A stretch of 64,000 bases of DNA, from assembly GCF_001522545.3 (NCBI RefSeq), contig NC_031768.1, positions 93,110,230 through 93,174,229 on the forward strand, given 5' to 3'. The notes under the pieces are model-generated. The model made no database searches. It was given only the letters and a program-made list of their open reading frames with translations, and was not told the DNA's origin. The stretch is from Parus major (taxonomy: Eukaryota; Chordata; Aves; Passeriformes; Paridae). Positions 1-12,400 of the stretch are shown here, piece after piece. The translations under genes were made by a program, and so were the position numbers. Within the stretch, counting starts at the first letter, position 1. Every line of letters starts with the position of its first letter.

Positions 1-12
1 TTTCTGAAAGTC
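1..12 (-). CDS. SLC35A5: Possible start of the SLC35A5 terminal coding exon
   Basis: On the minus strand TTTACTTACCCAG is followed by GAC TTT CAG AAA (D-F-Q-K), in the phase left by exon 5. The human tail begins with D after WERSSG. Only four codons are in the window, so this is tentative. Confidence 0.4.
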
Positions 13-294
13 CTGGGTAAGTAAACTCTCTTGGTTATAAAGCTTTCAAGAAAAGATTTGTACAAAGCTGAAGTTGCTCACAGGACTGCCTACAGTCGCA
101 GCAGGAAAGCAATGCTTACCTAGGCTTCATGATTTCAAAAAGTGGCATATGGAAAGCAATACCCAAGATTTTAAGAAATACTTCAGAACTTTGGTTTTGA
201 GGGATGAGACCAGTCACACACAAGTTGATTCTTCCAAGCATAAAGGGAGGTGAAACAAGAGAAACCAAAGGAGACAAGTACTGAAAAGCCTTAC

Positions 295-1090
295 CCCACT
301 TGACCTCTCCCATGCATCTCCTTTGATAAGTTTTCCCCTTTCCCGCAGAGTGGCATATTCCAGGCCTCTTGCTTTACTGGCATTATAAATGAATATGGAG
401 AGAAGCACGACAGGAGCTTCCAAAAAGAACTCTAGAGAAGGCCTGAAGTCAAAGATGACGAAAGACACAGTGGTGATGATGACAGTGTTGATCTGAGCAG
501 TCATAACATGGAACATGTTGTCTCGGAACTTCAAGATGAAGGCTACAGACAGCCCCAGAAAAGCTGTGACAAATATAAGAGCCACGGAGAAGATGTTGTG
601 TCCATAAAAGAATCCACAGTTCCCTATCTGCCTCCGGTCCTTAGCCTGCAGCGCCAGCATGAGCCCATTGAACAGCACCCCAAAGGCATATAGTTTGCTG
701 TTCTGTGTGAAGATGCTTTCCCCAAGCTGATCCACATCTTTCAGCATCTTTTCATTGTAGATGTTAGCCAGGGCAGACACAAAACACTGCACGAGAATAA
801 GCAGATGGCCCAGGCTGAGGCGGAGAGGCTTCAATGCTCCTGCCATGGTAGTGGTCACATTCCACTGGAAGCTGTGAAGGAAACTTGGTGCTGCGCAGTT
901 GCCCTTTTCCACGCATGCTTCCTCAGGTCCAGTAGAGAGAAGGCAGTGGTTAGATGGCCTAAAAAACATATTGTGATGAAATCCATGCGCAGCCAAGCTG
1001 TGCTGATGGCCTCCACTTCCTCGAGTCAGGGCAACGATGGACAGGAATAAGATCACCAGAGACGCCCACTGTACCCAAGAGAGTCTTCGC
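295..1090 (-). CDS. SLC35A5: SLC35A5 large coding exon 5
   Basis: A 796-nt exon encoding about 265 residues from [11 protein letters not shown] to DAWERSSG. It carries most of the transporter body, including [61 protein letters not shown] and FIYNASK. A luminal loop with NVTT is a possible glycosylation site. The donor is GTAAGG at 294-289. Reading on past it gives a short unconserved tail and a stop, which I treat as intron. Confidence 0.93.
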
Positions 1091-4000
1091 CTGGTACACA
1101 AAAAAGCCACTAAATTTAGAAACACGGTGTCATCAATTAAATGACAGAACATCCAGATACATAAAACATATAAAAGACATCATGCCACAGATAAGGAGAC
1201 AGACAGGTGCAAAGAAAAGTCTTTTAGAGTACAGTAAAACAACCAACCAACAATGCCAAAATGCAACACACTTTTCTAGGGCAAAGAGGGCTGAGTCTGG
1301 CAATCAGAGAAGTACAAGGTGAAGTATTCTGAAGAAATAAGACAAAGGAAGGCCTTTCAAGATCACATTACTTCTAGATACTGATTGCTTAACAACTTAA
1401 AAGCAAGTCTTGTCTCCATGGGAACAAGGGTCTGATGAATAAAGTAAAAAATCACAGACATCCAGATAATTGCCATCTTTTTTTGGAAAGCATTCACTAC
1501 ACTGCTGTTTTCCCCCATGATGTGGAGCCCTTTTCTAGTATTTTATGATGGTAACACTTACAAATCTATAAATGTAATTCATAAGAATATTAGAATTATT
1601 TATAGTGTTTTTCCACTCAAACAAAGCCTGTTTACCTTGGTGAAAATAAAAAATTTGGAAGATTAAGTGAACTGTGACATCACAAGAGACACAAAAGTAA
1701 AATGAGAACAAGCATTTTGAGTCAGACTATCAGGCATGGTTTTGGCATATTAATACCCACAGGAAAGGCTTATTTGTGCCACATTCAATACAGACAACTT
1801 TCACAGTGTAAAGTTAATACCCACTTCCCTGACAGTCTTGTTTGATTCTAAACCATACTCTAAAGAGCACAAATTCAGCAAAGCAGAACACATAGTCTGG
1901 TTTTTGTCACACGAGTAATGAGCCAAACACACCTCTGTCTTTCACCATTTCCTCTTACTAGACCATGATTACACTCAATTAAGAACTGCAACAGACCGCT
2001 AAGAAGTACTGGCAATCAGGAAATAAGATTTTTAAAGTATAAATGAACGCTTTCTTCTTACCATTCAATGACTATATAATCATGATTTCATCTGTTTTCT
2101 ACTAGAGTGGACCAAATGTGTAGACATATGAAGGTACTCCTAATAACATATTTCCTACACCTTCAGATGTAGAAAACAAACCACCTCTCCAGGATGGTAT
2201 AGCCAGCCGCAAGAAAAGAGAATTACTGTTCCCATCAGACAAAGAGAGAAAATGTAGCTTAACTTCATCAAAGCTAGGAAGATTTAAATTTTATTTACTT
2301 TAGCAAATACTACTTACTTTAGCACTATCCTGAAGAGAAGAGCTGTTGTTATAATGACAAAATTTGAGAAGAGTACAGCCATTGCCTTGAAAGAAAAGGA
2401 GAAGAACAAAGTTATATTCCAGACACACTGTGGAGACCAAAAACCTACAGACTTCATCTTCCTGCAAGGTGCAACAGTGAAAAGTACTGGTACTGAATCT
2501 TCTTCCTTACCCAAATGGTACAATAACACACCTGTAAAATGATACTCAAGTCCCATTTCAAAATCTCAGGGAAACCACAGAGCCCAAGCTCCACTGCAGT
2601 GGGGAAAGCTATACTGAAATGAAGATGTGAGGAAATCAATGCAACAGAAAACTTACTTAACAGAGAACAGTTTAGTACTCAGTCAGTTCAGGTCCCCAGC
2701 TGTGCTGACCAGTCAGCTGCAAATACAGCTGTGTTGGCACAAAGGAGGAAGTTGTTACAAAATGAGAATAAGCAAAGAATAAAGGAAGGTGAGGCTGCTC
2801 CTGGCTGCAGTGCCATTTGCAGTGTTCATGAAATTCCAGACTTGGACAAGGCACTTGAAGAAAACAAACTTCTTGCATGTCAAGTGCTTTTGCTGTAGAG
2901 TTTATCAAAGATAAAGAGGTGCTTGGCTTCAGTTTTCAAGACTGCAACTGTAATTATAAAAAAAAATAAATCTATTTCAAAGTACAACGGAAGACAACTC
3001 TAAAGCTTCTGTTTAATTTGGGAATAACTATATAATAACATCAGTGTCTCTAATCCATGGCCATGATCCCAAGCTGCAAACTCCTTGTGGCAAGGATTTT
3101 CTGTTTTGTCTCTGCATTAGACACTCTATACTGGGACACTGGACCAAGAAGAGGCTCTTTTAGGCACTCTAGTTACCAGTAAAGATCAGAATTCTACCAC
3201 CACCAGTAGGAAAAAAAATCCCTTTTTGAGGGTGGGGGTGTTTTGCAAACTGACTGTTATTCCAGACTGCCCTGTATAGTCAGTACATGTACAAAAGATC
3301 CAGACATCCGAAGTTTTTGGTCCAATTGAGCCTCAGAGTGAGCTCACCTTTTTAGACAATTTTATACAAAAGCATATATGGATTCAGGAGTACAAAACAG
3401 ACTTTTTCTTCAATTTTCTCATAATTTCCACATTCCAAATTCTGCTATGGAGTGTCTTTTTAATCCACCAGAGGAAAAGCACAGACTCTTTTCTCATTAT
3501 CTCCATTCCTCTTTATCCCAACATACTATCTGCTGAACAGTAACTAATGGAACACCACAACACAGGCTCTCTAGTAAGCTGAAGACTTACTTACAATGAG
3601 ACACCTGCCCAAGAAAACACATCTTAATTTTCCACTTTGCAAAATTAAAACTCAGTAAATATTCACGTTAGGTGAACACTGTGGATGGAGAAAAATATTG
3701 AATAAACAAGGAAATCTGACAGAACTAACTCTGGAAAAAAAGAGCTTTTATGCAAAATGTAGAAGTATTCCATGCGCACTCTGGTTTTACTTTACAGTCA
3801 ATGCCCCCCATCCAAGATCTCTGGTAACACTATGAGCAAAATCTTCAGAAGGATAGTTTAAAAAACTAATTTTGAGTCACCTGTTCTCTGAAACCTCAAG
3901 AGACCTCTGTCTTAGATAAATACGAATATCAAAGTTTGTATCAAAATGATACGAATATCAAAGTTCCCCATGGCACTAATCTGCATGTCACAAGCAAAGT

Positions 4001-7000
4001 CTCAAAAAGCAAGTCCTTAGGAAATTTAGCCACTAAAAAGTAACCTCAGTTATAGCTGAAGTTTCAAGCAAAAAAAATCTCACCAAAGCAACTCTTTAAT
4101 TCCTGCAACTGCTCACTCAGGTAGTACTTAGTCCCAAAACTACTTTGTACTTAAAGTCACAAGACCTAGTTCAGTCAGGTATGGCCATCTTCCTTTCAAG
4201 CATCTTCACATTTTACAGTCATGGTCTTGTACACTACCAAGGTATTCTACCTTAGAGATACTTATCTTAGAGATGGTTATCTCTTTTAATACTTCTTTAT
4301 CATAATACTGTTACAGTTTCAGCTAACCATCATATAATTTCTCTAATTAAAAGATGCTAAAAGTTCTAAAAGGAAGAATCTTAGAGCACATGTTCTGATG
4401 GGAGAGAGACAAGGTATGTCTGAGTGTGTGTATATGTAAAACAAAAGCTGTGCGTATTACAAAGGATTACCTCAACTGAACCAAATTAAATTGTTTAAGA
4501 GAAAAATAGTGTTTATATAACATCCTACTCATCAAGCTTTGCTTCTACAAATACTATAGCTGAATTTCCTTCCTAAAACTAAAAACCACAACAAACCAAA
4601 ACAACCCACAAAAAAATATCAAAAAAACAAACCCAACCCCAACCAACCAAAAATCACCCCCACCAAAATCCCATCAAAAAAAAAAACCCATACAACAAAC
4701 CACAGAACCAAGCAGCTGTGCATGTTATTTTAAGATTTTTGACTCTTGATTTTATTAGGTTTTTTCAGCTGAGTCCTGTTCTAGACTCTGGACTGGTCTG
4801 TCCCTGGCAGAAATATACACCTAAGAGAACAATATCTAAAGAGAAATTCTCATAAAAGGTAGAAAACCATTTATTTTTAATGTTTAACAATACATTCACA
4901 GCATTTTATAGCAAGCGCAAACCATCTGTTTCCATCTTACTGCAAACATAGATTCCAAAATGTATCATGATACAAAAATAAATGCAAGCACAAAACCTGT
5001 ACAATCTCCTGAGCATATGCAGGTTCATCCAAAAGCATGAGGGTAGCTAGAAAAAAGTATCAACTAAATTTTGTACCTAAACATAGGTAACAAACACAAA
5101 AATTAAGTCAGTTTTCTTCATTCCCTCCTAAGTTTCTGTTACACTCATTCCCTTTGTGATATTATGTTTACTTGCTTTATGTCAGATACATGGAGTGGTA
5201 AAAGCCCCACAGAAAAGTGCAGGTCAAATAAGAGCAAGAGAAACAAATGGATTGAAAGAGGAATACAGAGTGGAAGAAGGCAAAGGAGGAAAAGTACCAA
5301 AAACCCTCCGACTTCTTAAGCACTTCAGTCTACTTCTAAATCACTTTGGATGGAGAAAATATAAAGACTCTTCTCTGATGAAAGCTGTACAAAACTGACC
5401 AGTGGGTAAGAGAATGGGAAGGTAACAGATTATTCTTTCACCTGCCAATGTTAAAACAGCAGACAGCATCAGTTACAGTCCTGCCTCACCAGTGTTACCA
5501 AGGTAGGTACCTAAGAGCAGGATTACCCACTAACACATTTGAAGGCATGTTATTCAGTGTAAGTATACTTACTGGCTGGAGGTAGGTCAGTACGTAGAAG
5601 ACAATCAAGTTATCCAAAAAGTAAAGAAAGGCAGGAATTGACCATTTCATGGAATTACATACATTCTTCCAGGAAAAACATTCAGAGAGATTATCCATAC
5701 AACCTTTTTCTGAAAGGAAAAGAAATCAGTAAGAAAGACATCATTCCTATTATTGAAAGCCCATTCCCTTGTAACAGAACAGGCACCATAGTGCCAATAG
5801 TTCTCTTTTGAGGAACACCATTAGACTGAAAACACTTTGGTTCCACGGCTCTCTGGCAACACAGGAACCATTCTTTAAGGGTCAAAAAGCAACCCAGAAT
5901 CCCTACACAGTAGTGACATCCTTATTGGGTGTGACTTCCTGTTGATTACTGATCAAATCTACAACAGGAACAATGACACAGACAGTGTATTCCTTCACAG
6001 AGCACTCAAAGGTCAGCCAGTAAAGTCAGAAGTACTAAATAAACCAGAACTCAGCACATGATCTGGGTATAAAGAGAACATACAGGAAGAAAAGAAGGAA
6101 GCAAGGACAAAGCACAAAGAATGACATTTACTTTGGTATTCAGGACACAAACTTTAGGAGGAAGACTGATAAACTTTAGACTACTCCAGAGGTGGTGCCA
6201 AAAGTACTTTATTAGCACAGATTTAAAACTACCCAATGATATCTAATCCTCCCCTGAACCACCAACACATTGAGTTCAGCAAAACACTGACATCTGGATT
6301 AAAAAAAAAAAAAAAAACCACCAGAAAACATGCAATCAGCAGTAGTCAATGATGGCAAACACTGATTGAATATATTTACTGTCTTAGATAAGTCTGCACT
6401 AAATGGTGAAGGTGAAAATTCTATTAGTTTACAGAGCCACAACTGTTTCCTGGAGAAGTAGACAAAACCAACAGTTCAATTTAACATGTACCTCCAGTGC
6501 CTGATACCCTCTTCCAATTTAAATATTTGTTATGTACCATTTTGAAATGCTATGAAGTTAATCTCTCATAGTTTTTACATCAAGACAGAAAAAACAAAAA
6601 TCACCTGCAATGCAAAACCTGTGGCAAGTGGAGAGTGTCATCTATTCTTTAAAAAAAGTGTTTGTAGGACAGCAAATCATCGAAAGTCAACACATGTTAA
6701 TTATTTAAAACATTGGTACTTACCTTTTTTCCTATTCCACAGTGCCAACACTACACATAGGACCAGTTTCACTACTTCCGAACACATGTTCACTGTCGTT
6801 GGAAGATAATCATACTTGTTATCTGTGGGATCCAGCAAATCACAGAGTACACAATTAGTTTCTGTCCCTGCATTTACAATTAGAGCGAGAATCTATTTTG
6901 ACCATTCCAATCACAATTTTAGTCACAAAAGGCTTTGTAAGAGCTTCTGTTATAAATGTTTCAAAGTTTATGATATGACTTCCTGAATAGCCTCTTTTCG

Positions 7001-7688
7001 GAGTTGAAATCTTTCCTCATTTGGTCTCAGTCTATAGCAGAACTTTTTTGGAAGAACTTAAGAACATGTTTGTTTTAAAAACAAATTAAAATGGGAAGGT
7101 TTTCCCCAAAGACCAATATGGTATCTTTTAACCCTCACCAAAAAATGGCTTCCAGGATGACATAACCTTCTTCTAGGACTGGCAATACCAGCCAGTTTTA
7201 GCACACCCACTAGGATACCACTTCTCTACTAAACCTGTTGCAAAACATTTCAATTAAATAATGTACTGCCAACAGTGCTTACACAACAATCTCCTCTTTG
7301 AAGAGTTAGCTATAAAATAAATCACCTGCCTCATCTTTTAAAGGTATATCATATACCTTGCAACCCAAGTTATACCTTTATGGTAGACCACTAGCTAGAC
7401 AGAAATTTTCCAGTGCAGAAACACATGTCCTTATAAATATAGTAAGGTACTCATGCAAAGAACTCTGCAGGTGGAGAAGCAGGATTTTTGGCTATGTTTT
7501 AGTCCAAACATCAATGCTTTCTTATTCAAGGTACATCATGGGTATTGCCCAACAGTACCTTCATTGGCAGAATACTTCATCAGGAGGATTCGACTCGAGC
7601 CCAGCGTGATGAACACTCCTCCAAGCAGAAAGGTCTGGCTGGTTGTCTTGGAGCAAAGGGCAAATCGACTACACCACTCCAACTTCAT
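295..7688 (-). CDS. SLC35A5: SLC35A5, probable UDP-sugar transporter (five coding exons; C-terminal exon at or beyond left edge)
   Basis: Member of the SLC35A nucleotide-sugar transporter family, multi-pass proteins of Golgi-type membranes that exchange cytosolic nucleotide sugars for nucleoside monophosphates; the exact substrate of SLC35A5 is not settled. Coding exons in transcript order are 7688-7559, 6822-6724, 5709-5573, 2385-2318 and 1090-295. Splice phases agree throughout and give 410 codons, against about 424 for the whole human protein. Conserved blocks seen on translation include SSRILL(M)[67 protein letters not shown]-like [30 protein letters not shown] and [11 protein letters not shown]. 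Hydrophobic segments fit the usual ten-helix fold. The human protein ends with about 20 further acidic residues after WERSSG; here an acceptor at 13-14 followed by codons D-F-Q-K may begin that last exon. It is divergently paired with ATG3. Confidence 0.95.
2318..2385 (-). CDS. SLC35A5: SLC35A5 coding exon 4
   Basis: A 68-nt exon encoding [20 protein letters not shown] and VLK, a membrane helix. The acceptor TTCTTTCAAG uses AAG rather than CAG. The donor is GTAAGTAG. The final lysine codon is split and completed by exon 5. Confidence 0.92.
4570..4695. repeat. A/C-rich low-complexity tract
   Basis: Irregular AAAC, CCAA and A-run sequence with almost no G or T, in SLC35A5 intron 4 (coding exons 4 and 3 lie on either side). 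Confidence 0.8.
5573..5709 (-). CDS. SLC35A5: SLC35A5 coding exon 3
   Basis: A 137-nt exon. The first part is a hydrophilic linker ([20 protein letters not shown]) that differs strongly from human and appears about two residues longer. It then reads [20 protein letters not shown] followed by LTYLQP, which is highly conserved. The acceptor is TTTCCTTTCAG and the donor GTAAGTAT. Confidence 0.92.
6724..6822 (-). CDS. SLC35A5: SLC35A5 coding exon 2
   Basis: A 99-nt exon reading [20 protein letters not shown] and then a hydrophobic helix ending WNRKK. The acceptor is CCCACAG and the donor is GGTAAGTA. Phase 1 at both ends joins it cleanly to its neighbours. Confidence 0.92.
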
Positions 7689-7689
7689 T
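7559..7689 (-). CDS. SLC35A5: SLC35A5 first coding exon
   Basis: The start codon is at 7688-7686, one base after an acceptor (GGCAGCAG then A-ATG), so the 5' UTR is spliced. It encodes 43 residues: a divergent head, then a first membrane segment ([20 protein letters not shown]) and YSANE. The length matches the human N-terminus. The donor GTACTG after GAAG gives phase 1. Confidence 0.9.
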
Positions 7690-7920
7690 CTGCTGCCTCA
7701 CCGTCAGTGCCCTTTGGATGGCAGGATTAAAAACCACTATAAACAGTACTTCCAGAAACAGGTTACACAAGGCAAAATAAGTGTATTTTATTGTTTTGTG
7801 TTATACAAAGATGCTTCCATCATAGAAAAAGCCATGATCTTGTTCTACAAGTATTGCTTTCTTATTAAAAAACCAAAATATCAAGTTCAACTTATGACTG
7901 AACACTGCCATGTCAATTAG

Positions 7921-8180
7921 ACCATGGCACCAAGTGCCATGTCCAGTCTTTCCTTAAAACATCTCCAGGGATGGTGACTCCATCACCTTCAACTCCAATA
8001 TATAATCATCCTTTCTCTGAAGAAATTCTTCCTACTGTCCAACCTAAACCTCCCGTGGCACATCTTAAGACTGTGTCCTCTTGTCCTGTTGCTGGTTGCC
8101 TGGGAGAAGAGGCTGACCCCCACCTGGCTACACCCTCCTTTCAGGGAGAGAGCAATAAGGTCAACCCTGAGAGCCGAATA
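7921..8180 (-). mobile_element. CR1 LINE 3' fragment
   Basis: Reads like an inverted avian CR1 end: ACATCTCCAGGGATGGTGAC, GAAATTCTTCCTACTGTCCA, TGCCTGGGAGAAGAGGCTGA, then CTCCTTTCAG. It lies in SLC35A5 intron 1. It is truncated and diverged and has no coding capacity. Confidence 0.85.
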
Positions 8181-8978
8181 CGTTACAAGGACCGTCAAAG
8201 GGGGATAAATGACGTATACACAGGGACTCTGAAGGTTGCACAAGGAAGCTGGTTCCTGAGAAGTCTGCAACTACGGCATACGGATTAGCTAAAGGGATTA
8301 AATATTTCACAGGCTTGTTTTCCTTTAATATTTTTTTAAGTGCTCTTGTTGCTAATCCCAGCAAGGAGAAGCGCTACAGCGGCGGAGGGAGCCCAACCCC
8401 TCAGAGCAGACCCGGCGCCGGCTCGTTCCCAGAAGCGGGGGAGGAACAGGGCAGCTGGAGTCGAGCGCCGGAGCCGCGTCCTCCGCCCCCAGCGCCACCG
8501 TTACTCGCCCGACCCGTTAACGGGCCCCAACAGCCGGCCGAGGGAGGAGCGCTGAGGGAGAGCCCCTCCGGGCCAGCTGCAGGCTGGGCTCCGTCCCATG
8601 GTGACGGTCCGTCTCACGCCAGCAGGGCAGCCGGAGCGCGGCGAACCGGACCGGGGGACACCCACCTCACCACCTCCTCCGCAGCGGAGGAAGAACACCC
8701 GCCGGGTTTGCCGACCGCCTCCTGCCACGTCGCTGCTTCTGGCTGCAGCCGCGAGCAACGGGGCGGCGGCCGCGCGGGGCGAGCAGGGCTCCGAGGCAGC
8801 AGCGCCCGGTGCTCGGACGCCGCCGCCAGGCGCACCCCGGCGCACCGCGTCCCGGGAGGCTGAGGCAGCCCGGTCCCCCTCATTCATTCCCGCCGCCCAG
8901 GGCCGGGCTCCTCCCGGGCCCCTCATGAAGCCCCTTCAGCGTCCCCCGCCCATGCTCCCCCTCCCCGGCCTCACCTGG

Positions 8979-9297
8979 NNNNNNNNNNNNNNNNNNNNNN
9001 NNNNNNNNNNNNNNNNNNNNNNNNNNNNNNNNNNNNNNNNNNNNNNNNNNNNNNNNNNNNNNNNNNNNNNNNNNNNNNNNNNNNNNNNNNNNNNNNNNNN
9101 NNNNNNNNNNNNNNNNNNNNNNNNNNNNNNNNNNNNNNNNNNNNNNNNNNNNNNNNNNNNNNNNNNNNNNNNNNNNNNNNNNNNNNNNNNNNNNNNNNNN
9201 NNNNNNNNNNNNNNNNNNNNNNNNNNNNNNNNNNNNNNNNNNNNNNNNNNNNNNNNNNNNNNNNNNNNNNNNNNNNNNNNNNNNNNNNNNNNNNNNN
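8979..9297. other. Assembly gap (319 Ns)
   Basis: A run of N in the most GC-rich part of the shared promoter. It probably hides the transcription starts of both genes and the SLC35A5 first exon. The gap size may be an estimate. Confidence 0.99.
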
Positions 9298-9365
9298 CGG
9301 GGGAGCGCCTTGCCGAGGGCGGGCGGCCGCTGTCCGTCTGTCCGCCCGTCCGTCCGATCGCCGCA

Positions 9366-9437
9366 ATGCAGAACGTCATCAACACGGTGAAGGGCAAGGC
9401 CCTGGAGGTGGCCGAGTACCTCACACCCGTGCTCAAG
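9366..9437 (+). CDS. ATG3: ATG3 exon 1 (coding part)
   Basis: Encodes residues 1-24, the amphipathic helix that senses membrane curvature. The donor after CTCAAG is GTGCCG, a weak match to the usual GTRAGT, but the join to exon 2 gives the conserved VLKESKFKE. Confidence 0.93.
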
Positions 9438-12400
9438 GTGCCGGTCCTGCGCGGGAGCCGGGATGGGGAGGAGGGACATCCATGGCCGCCCCCGCCTGCG
9501 GGCGCAATCCCCTGCCCGAGCCCCGGGAGCCGCTCCGCTTGCTCGGGAGCCGGCTGTCGGTGTTCTTGTCGGCCGGGCCCGAGGAGCTGCGTGGCTGCGG
9601 GTCTCGAAGGGCGCGGTGCTGGGCGTGCCGGCACAGCCATCGGCCTTCATCCCGCACCGCGCCGGAGGGGATGGGGGAACCCCAGCTGGCGCTCATATCC
9701 CACTGGGAGGGGGGAACATCAACCTGGGAGGAGCGGGCCTTTCGAAGAACAGGTGTTGCTGCTCCTGCTTCTCAAGGAATGACTTAAATGTGTTGCCGTT
9801 TTCTGTTAAAGTCACGAAACTTTTACCTGGTTGTGTGTCCAGGAATTGAAATATGAACGTACAGACAGGCTTGAGCCTGGTTTCAGGAATTGCGTTGCAA
9901 TTGTTATTTTGGGTGAACGGCAACTTTTTCAGCTGACATAAAAAAAAACCCAAACCAAAACAACAAAATTAGCCGCACCTTCATTATGCGAGCAGGTTTT
10001 ACATAGCACAACTTACTCCTGGCTCAGAATTACAGTGTTAATACAAGCCTCTGTGCACCAAAGTAGTTGAGAATAGTAGAAATGAGCCATTGGGTCATTA
10101 TAAGGGTAGGCAGGGCATCTGTTAGGGTTCCTGTTACTGCATATTTAGATACAAACAAAATATGTTAGACTACATCCCATTATCTGACTCTTATTTGCAA
10201 ACAATTTTATTTAAACCCCAGCTTTATATATGAGTGCTTAACTTGGCAGCAGTTTTTTTCACTACTGATTTTGATACTTCTGCATGCTTTTGACAAAACA
10301 CTTGTTTATGACAGCAGTCTCTCTGCCTGTGGCTTTGTGGTTTGACCTTATATGTGCTTTGCACCCTGCAGCTTACATCTCTGGGCAGATAGCAGTGACA
10401 GTCAATTATTAATTGAACTCGTCCCTCTGTGGTATGTGGGATGCTCTTGTCTGGATAGTGGACCTTCCTAGAATTGCCCACCAATGTGAAATGTATGGGT
10501 TGCAGTGAAGCTGTGGCATGGGAAGGTGAAGTGAGTTGTTTAGGATAGTACTGTTGTTGTACAGCTGGTGGTAATAGTGGATGAATTAACGTGTCCAGAT
10601 GGATTATTGGGATGAGGCAGGAGTAGAACCTTCCAGAAATGGAAGGTGTTGATATTACATGTATATGTTCCCTTTACATGGGGGAAGTAAATACTCCAAC
10701 TTCTTAACTTTTGAAAGAAACTAGACCTGCGTCTCTCACAATCAAAGAATTTACTTAGATGGAGAAATGAACTATTTACCCTCAGGGAAGAGAGGATGGA
10801 TATTTTATGTGTTTTCTTTCTGTAATTCCAGAGACACAAGTTTGTGCATGTTCCCTACTGTTTATGGTTCATTTTGAGGGGAACCAGTTAGTTGTCTCCA
10901 CTGTGGTGTTGCACAATGCGTTACTGAGGATTCTGTTTTATAGCGGTTCAGATTACTTTGATTTCAGTCATGTAGCATATAATGATGTTGGAATGTTTGT
11001 ACAGCTGCTGTTTTCCCTATCTTTATCTTGTTCCTAAGTGTATCTTTCTTAGAACTGAGGCAAAAAGGCAGTACCATATGAAATAGGTGTGCTCCTTTCA
11101 TTTTCTCCAGTACAGGTGATAGCACATATTGGGGGAAGGAACAAGAATAACTGAGTTTAGCTGGGGTTGCTTTTCTTCAATATTTTCTGACTGATTGACT
11201 ACAGTGAAGCTGTGGCTGGAAGCAAGGTATTTTCAGCTGATGCTTTTAGTCTTGATAGGAAAAAAAATAAGTTCCTTAGGGCAAGTAGTCAGCTATGCCA
11301 CGGTTGATATTGTATTCTTTCTCAAAAGCCAGTTTTGGATACCTCTAATACTGAGGAACCATAGGATACCTTGGTACTTGAGACTTTTCTGAGGAAACAA
11401 ACAAGCTGAAGTCAAAACATATACACTTATTCTAGATTTGAATACGATCCAAGTCATGTTATTCTTAAGCTTCATAAATGTTGCCTTTAATGCCAAAGTA
11501 CTCAATTTCTCCATGCAGAATAAGTCTGGTGTTTGCTTACCATCCATTCTTTCATCCACAAAACTTGCCACAACACTATGCAAAAACTGACGTAATTTCG
11601 ATGAGGTGCATGATGAAGGTACAGAAATGGGCATTAAAAGAAAGTGTATTGCTAAGACTTTATATTTAACTTTTTCTACCCCAGAGAAAAGTTGTTTTGG
11701 TCTTTCATTCATGACTTTTCTCAACTGCAAAACCTCATGTTGTTGTGTTGCAGTGCTGTTCAATGCCTAGAACTCTGGAGTCCTTGACAGTTAGAATCAC
11801 TGATTCCAGCTGATTTTCTGTTTCTTACTGCCAGACGTAATACTGAGTGCCAGTCATCTTTTCTTCATTATTGCTATAATTTACAGTAGCAAAAAATTAT
11901 TTTGCATAGGTGATCATTTCTCATAATACATCATATTTTGCAACAAGTAATTTTGGGGAGCCTTACTTCCTTATTTTCTAATGTAAGATGCCAGCAGTTG
12001 TGGGAGAGGTTGCCTCCAGGTTGATTCTTGGACCTCTGGACAGAACTAGTTGCAAAATGAAAGTAAAGATGTTTGTCTTTACTATAAAGTGGAGTGTATT
12101 GATTTGTCAGCATTTCTAAACTATTTTTTTTTCTTGCAGGAGTCCAAGTTTAAAGAAACTGGAGTGATTACACCTGAAGAAGTAAGTATTTAGAAACTTA
12201 AATTTATTTTGAAAATAATGATGCATTTTTTTTTAATGCAAAATGACCGTGTTAAACAGATCATGTCTTTTCCAATTACTGCTTCTTGAAACAATTTCCA
12301 TGAAGTGAAATTTCTAAGTGGCCTTTTTTACTCTACAGATTGAAGTAGATCAACATAATTTTTCTTGAGATGGCATTAGGCATCTGAATGTGAGATGCTT

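Larger units (their letters stand above)
8340..9760. promoter_or_regulatory. CpG-rich bidirectional promoter between SLC35A5 and ATG3
   Basis: The sequence changes abruptly from AT-rich to GC- and CpG-rich around 8360, and back again after about 9720. It lies between the 5' ends of two divergent genes. No TATA box is visible in the sequenced part. The centre (8979-9297) is unsequenced. The ATG3 5' UTR (9298-9365) has a short TCCG-rich run just before the start codon. The head-to-head arrangement is also found in human. Confidence 0.8.

Noticed and set aside
116..313. Possible alternative SLC35A5 exon reading through past 295 and ending near a GTAAGC donor at about 118
   Set aside because: No good acceptor and no similarity to the SLC35A5 tail; the GTAAGG donor at 294 explains the conserved end.
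8598..9782. Long open frame of about 394 codons across the CpG island
   Set aside because: It is open because of GC-rich composition and includes 319 Ns. Only the part from 9366 to 9437 is real coding sequence (ATG3 exon 1).
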